Source of the DNA: JBHIFE01 sp046760985
GTDB taxonomy: Bacteria; Chloroflexota; Dehalococcoidia; Dehalococcoidales; RBG-16-60-22
Assembly (NCBI GenBank): GCA_046760985.1
Contig: JBHIFE010000004.1
Span: forward strand, 1 to 30,261
Length of the DNA: 30,261 nt
Direction: 5' to 3'
Shown here: one piece after another, positions 16,027 through 22,765 of the stretch
How positions within the stretch are numbered: the first letter of the stretch is position 1
Layout of the letters: each line of letters opens with the position of its first letter
Notes under the pieces: model-generated
What the model was told of the DNA's origin: nothing
What the model saw: only the letters and a program-made list of their open reading frames with translations
Databases searched by the model: none
Program-made: the position numbers and the translations under genes

Positions 16027-17542
16027 ATACATCCTGGCTATAGATGCTGGTACTAGCGGTGTCTGCTGCCTTATTGCTGACTTCACTGGACATGTCGTCT
16101 CGCTTTGTCACAAGGAGTGGAGTTATCAATCACTTAATGGTGCTAGTCCTCTTGCCAAAGAGTTTAATCCTAACAAGTTCTGGCGCATAATTTGCGATAA
16201 TATAAAGGAAACTCTCAACAACGGTGGCATCAACACTAGGGACATAGTGGGTATCAGTGCCACCAGCCAAAGGGAGGGTGCGGTATTTCTGGATAAAAAC
16301 GGAGGGGAACTCTACGCCGGACCCAATATTGACCTCAGGGCACTAACCGAAGGTATCTCAATAGACAACGAATTCGGTAGCGAGATCTATCACCTTACTG
16401 GTCATACGCCTTCTTTCCTTTTTGTTCCCGCCAAGCTAAAGTGGTTTAAAGCTAACCAGCCTGAGACCTACAGTAGGATTGCCACTGTTTTAAGTATAAG
16501 TGACTGGATTATCTTCAGATTATCTGGTGAGCGAGTGAGTGAAGTTTGTGGGGCTAATGAGCTAGGATTAGTTGATATACGGAGTCGCCAATGGTCTAGT
16601 AGGTTAAAAGAACTTCTGGATTTACCCGAGAGCATCTACCCAGAATTTGTTACTGCCGGGAGCCAAGTGGGAAAAGTTACCCGTCAGGCTGGCACAGAGA
16701 CGGGTATAATGGAAGGCACACCAGTGGTGCAGGCAGCCCCGGACACCCATTGTGGCTTAATCGGCATGGGAGTAAAGGAGAAAGGTCAAGTGGGCATCGT
16801 CTTAGGATGGAGTGCTCCTGTTCAAATGGTAACTGATAAGCCAGTCCTTGACCCTGAAGCTAAAATTTGGACGAGTTGTTATCCACTGCCGAGGAGATGG
16901 ATTTTGGAAAGTAACGCCGGAGAAGCGGGAAACGCTTATCACTGGCTTAAACAAATGATGTTCGGTCAGGAAGATTCCTCAAGGGAAGAAGTCTATAACC
17001 TGATGGATCGCCTGGCATCGGAGGTTCCACTGGGAGCCGAGGAAGTGCGAGCTTTCATTGGTCCGGCAACTATGAACATGAGCCATCTGACAATGAAGTT
17101 CGGTGGTTTTCTTTTTCCAGTGCCCCTTAGCGCAACTAATATCCAGCGGACTCATCTGGTAAGAGCGTCGCTGGAAAACCTTTGTTTTGCTATCAAAGCT
17201 AATTGCCTTCAGTTAGAAGCCATTTCAGGATTGAAGGTAGAAGAAGTGAAAATTGGCGGTAGCCTAGCTAAAAGCCAGTGCCTTGCTCAGATACTCCCCA
17301 ATGTGCTTGAGGTCCCTGTCTTTATCCCTGAGGTAACTGAAGTCTCCGCGTTGGGAGCAGCGGTATGTGCGGCTGTTGGCTCAGGAGCCTATTCCAATTT
17401 AGAAGAGGGCATGAAGGCGATGACACCCCGATTTAGAGTTGTTGAGCCTGATCGCCTGTCTGCCCTGGAATACGCTGAATATTATCAAAAGTGGACTACC
17501 ACCGCTAAATGGTTGGAAAGATTAAGTGAGGAAATAAAGTGA
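16016..17542 (+). CDS. FGGY-family carbohydrate kinase (LsrK/YoaC-like)
   Basis: This 508-residue ASKHA-fold kinase phosphorylates a sugar or sugar-like substrate with ATP. The N-terminal phosphate loop is DAGTSG (10-15); the likely catalytic base is Asp243 in AAPDTHCG; the second ATP-binding segment GAAVCAAVGSGAY is near the C-terminus. The block ISATSQREGAVFLDKNG (80-96) followed by NIDLRA resembles the autoinducer-2 kinase LsrK and B. subtilis YoaC more than typical xylulokinases or glycerol kinases. ATG 16016 puts the phosphate loop at the usual distance from the N-terminus; a longer frame from 15965 is rejected. It overlaps the dehydrogenase gene by 11 bases and the aldolase gene by 4. 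A kinase followed by a class II aldolase suggests phosphorylation and then cleavage of a sugar phosphate. The substrate cannot be read from sequence. Confidence 0.85.
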   Translation: MLSKYILAIDAGTSGVCCLIADFTGHVVSLCHKEWSYQSLNGASPLAKEFNPNKFWRIICDNIKETLNNGGINTRDIVGISATSQREGAVFLDKNGGELYAGPNIDLRALTEGISIDNEFGSEIYHLTGHTPSFLFVPAKLKWFKANQPETYSRIATVLSISDWIIFRLSGERVSEVCGANELGLVDIRSRQWSSRLKELLDLPESIYPEFVTAGSQVGKVTRQAGTETGIMEGTPVVQAAPDTHCGLIGMGVKEKGQVGIVLGWSAPVQMVTDKPVLDPEAKIWTSCYPLPRRWILESNAGEAGNAYHWLKQMMFGQEDSSREEVYNLMDRLASEVPLGAEEVRAFIGPATMNMSHLTMKFGGFLFPVPLSATNIQRTHLVRASLENLCFAIKANCLQLEAISGLKVEEVKIGGSLAKSQCLAQILPNVLEVPVFIPEVTEVSALGAAVCAAVGSGAYSNLEEGMKAMTPRFRVVEPDRLSALEYAEYYQKWTTTAKWLERLSEEIK

Positions 17543-18204
17543 GCAAGTGGCAGGAAGAAAAAAGGCTGGTATTGGAGACAAGTCAAAAAATGCTGGAGAA
17601 GGGCTTGGTAATAGGCAAATCTGGGAATGTCAGCCTGCGCTTGCCCTCTGAAAGTGGCAGGGAGCTACTGGCGATTACTCCTAGTTCTCGATATTATGAT
17701 TCACTCACTATTGATGATATACAGGTAATTGACTTCGAAGCCGAACCAGTGGAAGGAGACTTGGCTCCCTCAGCAGAGACGATGTTACACATCGGCATCT
17801 ATCAAGCCAGGAAGAACATCAATGCTGTAATTCATACTCACTCAGTTTTCGCTAGTGTCATTTCGGTAGCTGGCGTTGAAATTCCAGCTATTCTGGATGA
17901 CCAGGTTACCTTTATCGGAGGCGAGATAAAATTGGCTAAGTATGCTTTTCCTGGCAGCCAAGAACTAGTTGACCATGCTGTTGCCGCTCTAGGGGAGAGA
18001 AATGCAGTACTACTGCCTAATCACGGAGCCGTGGGCATTGGTCGGACAATGCGTGAGGCGTTCACCGTGTGTGAGCTCTTAGAGAAGACAGCGAAGATTT
18101 ACTTTTGTGCATTAGTTTTAGGAAAGGTCAATCCCCTGCCGGCAGAGGCTACAGAAGTTGGGAAAGCATTCTTCGCTATGCTCCAAAGTGGTAATGAGGG
18201 ATAA
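17539..18204 (+). CDS. Class II (zinc) aldolase/adducin-family protein, FucA-like
   Basis: This 221-residue protein is a zinc-dependent aldolase of the FucA/AraD family, which cleaves pentulose or deoxyhexulose phosphates to DHAP and an aldehyde or epimerises at C4. The motifs are SGNVSLRL (28-35), TPSS (47-50), the catalytic acid Glu80 in SAETMLH, zinc ligands His99 and His101 in HTHS, and the third zinc ligand His162 in NHGAVGIG. All metal and catalytic positions are intact. GTG 17539 overlaps the kinase stop in GTGA, a sign of translational coupling. Substrate candidates include fuculose 1-phosphate, ribulose/5-deoxyribulose phosphate and related compounds; the kinase neighbour says only that the substrate is a phosphosugar. 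A gap of 50 bases follows. Confidence 0.85.
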   Translation: MSKWQEEKRLVLETSQKMLEKGLVIGKSGNVSLRLPSESGRELLAITPSSRYYDSLTIDDIQVIDFEAEPVEGDLAPSAETMLHIGIYQARKNINAVIHTHSVFASVISVAGVEIPAILDDQVTFIGGEIKLAKYAFPGSQELVDHAVAALGERNAVLLPNHGAVGIGRTMREAFTVCELLEKTAKIYFCALVLGKVNPLPAEATEVGKAFFAMLQSGNEG

Positions 18205-18254
18205 ATACCACAGTTATCTTTACAACAAACAGGCTGTAAAGGAGGTATAAAAAC

Positions 18255-18626
18255 ATGATTACTGTGCCACCATTCTTGCTTAAACGGTTATATGTCAGAG
18301 GAAGCTTGCGTAACAATGAGCAGGGTTTCCAATTTGAGCTGAAAAATACTCTGGGCTCCGGCTACGGGGTTGAGCTCCTGCCTCTAACCTTGGACGGAAA
18401 TGAACTGCCCAAGGGGGATTCGTATTTTGTCCTTGATTCGGAAGAAATTCCCTTTTCAGCGGTAAGTAAGGATAGACCATTCACTCTGGCGATGAACAAG
18501 ACGTCGACAATTTTGGTTAAAGGAACAGCCCTGTCTGAGGAGCCTCATAAGATAGGTTTCAGCTTTGTTGCCCAGGGTTTGGGTAAGCTCGGCTTTGAGG
18601 TAACTGACCTAGTCACTAGTCCATGA
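18255..18626 (+). CDS. Conserved-looking protein of unknown function, 123 aa
   Basis: I do not recognise this 123-residue protein. It begins MITVPPFLLKRLYVRGSLRN and has no signal peptide, membrane helix, Cys pair or known catalytic motif. Alternating hydrophobic and polar residues with many Gly, Pro and Asn turns suggest a small beta-sandwich or lipid-carrier-like fold, but this is only an impression. A strong ribosome site (AAAGGAGGT) precedes ATG 18255. Its last codons overlap an in-frame ATG of the next gene (ATGA at 18623), and codon use looks like that of its neighbours, so it is probably a real gene of the same operon. Confidence 0.7.
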   Translation: MITVPPFLLKRLYVRGSLRNNEQGFQFELKNTLGSGYGVELLPLTLDGNELPKGDSYFVLDSEEIPFSAVSKDRPFTLAMNKTSTILVKGTALSEEPHKIGFSFVAQGLGKLGFEVTDLVTSP

Positions 18627-18658
18627 CTAGAGAAGTAGCCCAAGTTAGGAATTGCGAT

Positions 18659-19624
18659 ATGAAAAGGATAGCTATCACCGGCGTATCTGGATACATCGGC
18701 AGTAAACTTTTGTCTCGGCTAGATGGCATAGCTGGTGTCGACAGAATTGTCGGTATTGATATAAAGCCGCCACGGAATAAGCCACCCAAATTGCGATTCT
18801 ATTGTCTGGATATACTTAAGCCACTCGGTGATATTTTTGCTGAGAATAAAGTAGATACCGCTATCCATATGGCTTTTGTTTTAAAGCCCACTCATAATAC
18901 CAGAGGTGCCCGACAGATTGATATTGGTGGCACCTCAAACTTTCTAGAAGCATGCCAGCAAGCACAAGTTAAGCATATCCTGTATTTGAGTAGCCACACT
19001 GTATACGGCGCGCATCCCGATAATACTCAGCCTCTCGATGAGGATTCAGCGATACGTCCACTGTCCAGCTTCCAGTACTCACGGGATAAGGCAGAGGCTG
19101 AGCGAATGTTGATCAATTTTGCCACAGCTCATAGGAACGTTTGTCTTACCATTCTGCGTAGTTGCCCAGTGATCGGGCCAAATGCAAGTAATTCCGTCGT
19201 TACTTCAATGTTGAAGCCCCGCATGATTTACGTTGCTGGCTATGACCCGCCGATGCAGTTTGTCCATGAGGATGACCTGGCTGAGCTTATCATTACCTTC
19301 CTTAACCAGAAGAAGGGGGGTATTTTCAATGTCGCTGGTGACGGAGAGATCCGGTACAGTGAGATTGCCAGGCTATGCGGAAGGAGAACCGTAACGCTAC
19401 CGAAATGGCTGCTACACTTCTTGATGAGCTTATCCTGGGTGCTGCGCCTTCAAAGTGAATCCCCAGCAAGTGGCTTGGAGTTCATTAAATACCCGCCTAT
19501 TGTGAGCACCGAGAAGCTCAAAAGAGAGGTCGGATTTCAATTTAGGTACTCATCTAGAGAGGCAATAGCATCCTTCCTGTCAGCCAACAGTAGTGTAATA
19601 CGATTAAAGAACCTACCATTGTGA
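18659..19624 (+). CDS. NAD-dependent epimerase/dehydratase (extended SDR)
   Basis: This 321-residue protein has the Rossmann motif GVSGYIG (8-14), the LYLSSHTVYG segment (109-117) and the catalytic Tyr140-xxx-Lys144 (YSRDK), all intact. It belongs to the WcaG/GalE-like extended SDR group, acting on a nucleotide sugar or another alcohol/ketone; no substrate-specific motif is recognisable. It is distinct from HpnA earlier in the operon, giving two SDRs in one transcript. ATG 18659 is chosen because AGGA lies 8 bases upstream and the Rossmann strand then begins at residue 2; an upstream ATG at 18623, overlapping the previous stop, is the alternative. Confidence 0.8.
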   Translation: MKRIAITGVSGYIGSKLLSRLDGIAGVDRIVGIDIKPPRNKPPKLRFYCLDILKPLGDIFAENKVDTAIHMAFVLKPTHNTRGARQIDIGGTSNFLEACQQAQVKHILYLSSHTVYGAHPDNTQPLDEDSAIRPLSSFQYSRDKAEAERMLINFATAHRNVCLTILRSCPVIGPNASNSVVTSMLKPRMIYVAGYDPPMQFVHEDDLAELIITFLNQKKGGIFNVAGDGEIRYSEIARLCGRRTVTLPKWLLHFLMSLSWVLRLQSESPASGLEFIKYPPIVSTEKLKREVGFQFRYSSREAIASFLSANSSVIRLKNLPL

Positions 19625-19656
19625 CCCAGAATATGTTAGACATGGAAGGAGATAAT

Positions 19657-20511
19657 ATGCGCAATGTCACCGTTGTCACTGACAGCATAGCTTGCCTTAC
19701 CAAGGAATTGGTGGAGCAGTACAGGATTGGGATTGTGCCTATTAGGCTTCTATTTCAAGGCAAGGTCTATCGGGATTTGGTGGACATAACGCCTTCTGAG
19801 GCTTACAAACTATTCCTGCAGGACCCCGAAAGTTTTGCTACATCGCCATCCTCGCCTGGGCACTATCTTGAAGTCTACCGTGAGGTAAGTAAGCAAGCCA
19901 AGAATGTTCTTTGTATCACTCTTTCGTCTAAGCTAAGCACGGGGTATGACATGGCTTGCCTAGCCAAAGAACAAGCCAGAACTGAGCTCCCTGAGACCTC
20001 CATATATGTGTTGGATTCCCAAACTGTTACTGCCGCTGAGGGCTTCATCGCCTTGGCTGCCGCCCGAGCCGCAGCCAACGGGAAAAGCTTTGCTGAAGTA
20101 ATTAGAGTAGCTGAGGAGATAAGGGACCGGGTTTCTTTTCTTGCCGTCGTGGATACCATCCGTTATGTTTACCGCACTGGCCGCATACCCAAGATAGCAG
20201 CTCGGGCAGCATCTGTACTCAATATCAGACCAATTCTTACCAGTTCTTCTGGCTTGGTGCGTTTTACGGGGGCGGTGAGAAATATGGAGCATGGCATGAA
20301 TCGTATCCTTCAAGTAATGAAAGAAAAAGTCGGGCAGAGTCCGGTGCATGTTGCCGTGATGCACGCCTATGCTCTAGATAAAGCCGAGAGACTGAAGGAG
20401 CAGATATTATCTGATTTCAATTGTGCCGAGCTGTGGGTTACTGAGTTTAGTCCGGTAATGGGCTATGCTACTGGCACTGGAACGATTGGGGTTGCTTTTT
20501 ACAAAGAATAA
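19657..20511 (+). CDS. DegV-family fatty-acid-binding protein
   Basis: DegV proteins bind fatty acids and, in Firmicutes, present them to fatty acid kinase FakA. This 284-residue protein shows the family blocks: VTDSIACL (7-14), the ATSPSSPGHY segment, ITLSSKLSTGY, VLDSQTVTAAEG, VDTIRYVYRTGRIPK and the C-terminal GYATGTGTIGVAF. The usual GGRI is TGRI and the usual GTYQ is TGYD, both mild departures. ATG 19657 follows AAGGAG at a 5-base spacing and is preferred over GTG 19621, which overlaps the epimerase stop. It ends the 14-gene run. No fakA-like kinase is visible, so its lipid partner is unknown. Binding of another long-chain lipid made by this operon is possible but unsupported. Confidence 0.88.
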   Translation: MRNVTVVTDSIACLTKELVEQYRIGIVPIRLLFQGKVYRDLVDITPSEAYKLFLQDPESFATSPSSPGHYLEVYREVSKQAKNVLCITLSSKLSTGYDMACLAKEQARTELPETSIYVLDSQTVTAAEGFIALAAARAAANGKSFAEVIRVAEEIRDRVSFLAVVDTIRYVYRTGRIPKIAARAASVLNIRPILTSSSGLVRFTGAVRNMEHGMNRILQVMKEKVGQSPVHVAVMHAYALDKAERLKEQILSDFNCAELWVTEFSPVMGYATGTGTIGVAFYKE

Positions 20512-20861
20512 AGTCGGCTACAAGTGTTGTCCAAGGCTGAGAGCCAGTTAAATATTATCGTGTAACCTTCGTGTGTGATCCACTCCCCAACGTAAACCAC
20601 CCAACCACTCATATAGCGATGAGTCACGAACATAATACATGGTTAGTCGTAAATAGGGATGCTCTGGTTAATCCGAAGTCATTGGATTATTACGAAAGCA
20701 TTGTTCCTGACCTTCAAAGTGAGTGATACTATCCTAGAGAGAATAGAAGAAGTTGCTCTGGCGACATCTAGTTCAAAGAGAATGCTTTAGCGGAAATAGT
20801 TAATGAGCCGGTTACTGCTGATGACCTAGGTGAAAATCACACTAGATGGGGAGCAAAAAAC
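20512..20861. other. 350-base intergenic stretch, possible decayed coding sequence
   Basis: No intact gene is visible. A short plus-strand frame from GTG 20719 to TAG 20790 (VSDTILERIEEVALATSSS...) reads like protein, and the frame leading into the aldehyde dehydrogenase ATG is open from 20772 (ALAEIVNEPVTADDLGENH). Together they could be remnants of a frameshifted gene. A weak hairpin with ACTCAT/ATGAGT arms lies at 20607-20624. No convincing terminator follows degV. Confidence 0.35.
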
Positions 20862-22229
20862 ATGGTGATTAAAGCAATAAACCCGACAACAGGTGAAACG
20901 ATAAAAGAATACGAGGAGATGCCGCCAGAAGAGGTCAAGCGTGCCATAGAGCAATCACATGAAGCCTTTATGGGCTGGCGAAAGACAAGCTTTGCTGAAC
21001 GGGCAACCCAGATGAAAAAGGTTGCCCAGATTCTCCGAGATAAAGTGGAAGACTACGCAAAATTGATGGCACAAGAGATGGGTAAGCCCATTACCGGCGG
21101 CAGGGCAGAAGTGGAAAAATGTGCCTGGGTATGCGATTACTACGCTAACAACGCTGAGAAACTCTTGCAGCAGGAGGCTGTCAATACAGATGCAAGCAAG
21201 AGCTTTGTTACCTTCCAGCCACTAGGCGTGATACTTGCGGTTATGCCGTGGAACTTTCCTCTCTGGCAGGTCTTCCGATGCGCCGCACCTACGCTCATGG
21301 CAGGTAACACAGTGGTCTTGAAGCACGCCTCTAACGTGCCCGGTTGTGCTTTAGCATTACAGGATATCTTCCACAAAGCGAGAGTCCCGGCAAATATCTT
21401 CACGACGTTACTAGTGAGCAGTAGCCAGGTTGATGCAATCATCGGGAACCCATTAGTCAAAGCAGTCACCTTTACTGGCAGCACTCCTGCGGGCAGGGCA
21501 ATAGCAAAGAAGGCAGGCGAAATGCTCAAGAAATCCGTTCTCGAGCTAGGCGGTAGTGATGCCTATGTGATATTGGAAGACGCTGACATTGAAGCGGCAG
21601 CAGCGGTATGTGCTGCCAGCCGACTCACCAATTCTGGACAGAGTTGTGTCGCCGCAAAGCGGTTCGTCGTTGTTGGGTCACGGAAGGAGGAGTTTGAAGA
21701 GCTCTTCGTAAGGCAGATGCAGGCTGCGAAGATGGGTGATCCCGTGGAAGAAGACACCGTAGTTGGTCCTCTAGCCAGACACGACCTGAGGGACTACCTC
21801 CATCAGCAAGTACTGAAGAGCATTGAAAAGGGAGCAAGGTGCCTGCTTGGCGGCAATGTCCCTGCCGGCAGAGGTGCCTTCTATCCTCCAACTGTTCTTA
21901 CTAACGTCAAGAGAGGTATGCCAGCATACGAGGAAGAGTTGTTCGGTCCTGTAGCTGCAATTATCTCGGCAAAGGACGAGGCGGAAGCGATCCAGTTGGC
22001 AAACGATACCGAATTTGGTCTAGCCGGAGCTATATTCACCAAAGATGTCGCAAAAGGAGAGAGAATTGCAGTAGATGAACTCGAAGTGGGTTGTTGTTTC
22101 ATTAATGCATTGGTGAAGTCAGACCCCCGTCTGCCTTTCGGAGGTGTGAAGGAGAGTGGGTATGGTCGTGAGTTGTCCCACTATGGGATTAAGGAATTCG
22201 TCAACATTAAGACCATTTCTATAAAGTGA
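20862..22229 (+). CDS. NAD(P)-dependent aldehyde dehydrogenase (succinate-semialdehyde dehydrogenase-like)
   Basis: This 455-residue enzyme oxidises an aldehyde to the acid. It carries the ALDH signatures: MPWNFP with Asn131, Lys154 (VVLKHAS), the FTGSTPAGRAI cofactor loop (204-214), the general base Glu228 in LELGG, the nucleophile Cys262 in NSGQSC and the C-terminal PFGGVKESGYGRE. The length and the NPTTGETIKEY start resemble the short succinate-semialdehyde dehydrogenases (Sad/GabD type), but substrate cannot be fixed from sequence. ATG 20862 follows GGGGAG at 8 bases. It is separated by 350 bases from the upstream operon, so co-regulation is uncertain, yet an ALDH would suit the aldehyde product of the class II aldolase. 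Confidence 0.88.
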   Translation: MVIKAINPTTGETIKEYEEMPPEEVKRAIEQSHEAFMGWRKTSFAERATQMKKVAQILRDKVEDYAKLMAQEMGKPITGGRAEVEKCAWVCDYYANNAEKLLQQEAVNTDASKSFVTFQPLGVILAVMPWNFPLWQVFRCAAPTLMAGNTVVLKHASNVPGCALALQDIFHKARVPANIFTTLLVSSSQVDAIIGNPLVKAVTFTGSTPAGRAIAKKAGEMLKKSVLELGGSDAYVILEDADIEAAAAVCAASRLTNSGQSCVAAKRFVVVGSRKEEFEELFVRQMQAAKMGDPVEEDTVVGPLARHDLRDYLHQQVLKSIEKGARCLLGGNVPAGRGAFYPPTVLTNVKRGMPAYEEELFGPVAAIISAKDEAEAIQLANDTEFGLAGAIFTKDVAKGERIAVDELEVGCCFINALVKSDPRLPFGGVKESGYGRELSHYGIKEFVNIKTISIK

Positions 22230-22318
22230 ATTGTAGACAGCCGTAGCTCTGAAATGCCTGAATCCCACTGCCAGTTATTCATGCAATAAAGTTACTGCCT
22301 TTTCTTTTGAGGACGGAA

Positions 22319-22462
22319 ATGAATGCCACCAAGACAGCACTGATGAGAGCAATGGAAGCCTATTTCCGCGGCGATACAAAAAGAATCAACCATGCCCGTA
22401 AGGTGATGGAATACGCTGAGGAGCTATTGAAGCGGGAAAGAGGGGACTGTTTAACTGGGTAA
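22319..22462 (+). pseudogene. Truncated HD-domain phosphohydrolase, N-terminal remnant (47 aa)
   Basis: ATG 22319, seven bases or so after GAGGA, opens a 47-codon frame ending at TAA 22462. The product (MNATKTALMRAMEAYF, then DTKRINHARKVMEYAEELLK) resembles the N-terminal helix pair that precedes the metal-binding HD motif in small HD phosphohydrolases, where KRINHALKV...YA is common and the first ligand His lies in that helix. The HD dyad and the rest of the domain are absent, and no continuation appears in other frames downstream. It is most likely a truncated relic, although a short expressed helical protein cannot be excluded. Confidence 0.5.
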
Positions 22463-22765
22463 CATAATTGATAAAGTGTTTCTCACCCAGAGCGGTAAGG
22501 CTCTAGCCAGAAAATCTACCTGCCAGAAGGTCAATAGAGTACAAACCCGATTATAGCTATACGACCTGCCAGAAGCTAAGAATGCTGTCCCATTGTAGAT
22601 TGGAGAGAAGAATCAGGGTGTCAAGATATCAGGTCAAGCGACACCCTGGTTTTATTATTTCTACAGCGGGGATAGATTGTCATTTATTGGGGCTTCATTC
22701 CCTAGCCGAAGATATATTTTTTATCTTCTATGTTATATATTGTTACACGAAACAAGGAGTTTTCA
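22463..22765. other. Intergenic region with terminator and A/T-rich leader
   Basis: This gap holds a rho-independent terminator (22614-22657) and two copies of the 12-base direct repeat ACCTGCCAGAAG (22518-22529 and 22564-22575). An A/T-rich tract (22710-22745) lies just before the DUF885 gene, probably containing its promoter, though no clear hexamer pair stands out. Confidence 0.5.
22614..22657 (+). terminator. Rho-independent terminator
   Basis: A perfect 9-bp stem, CAGGGTGTC (22614-22622) with GACACCCTG (22640-22648), closes a 17-base loop and is followed by GGTTTTATTATTT. It lies downstream of the aldehyde dehydrogenase and the HD remnant and insulates the DUF885 gene. Confidence 0.75.

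Noticed and set aside
22518..22575. Direct repeat ACCTGCCAGAAG, two copies
   Set aside because: Only two 12-base copies 46 bases apart; too few for an array and no structure or gene context gives it meaning.
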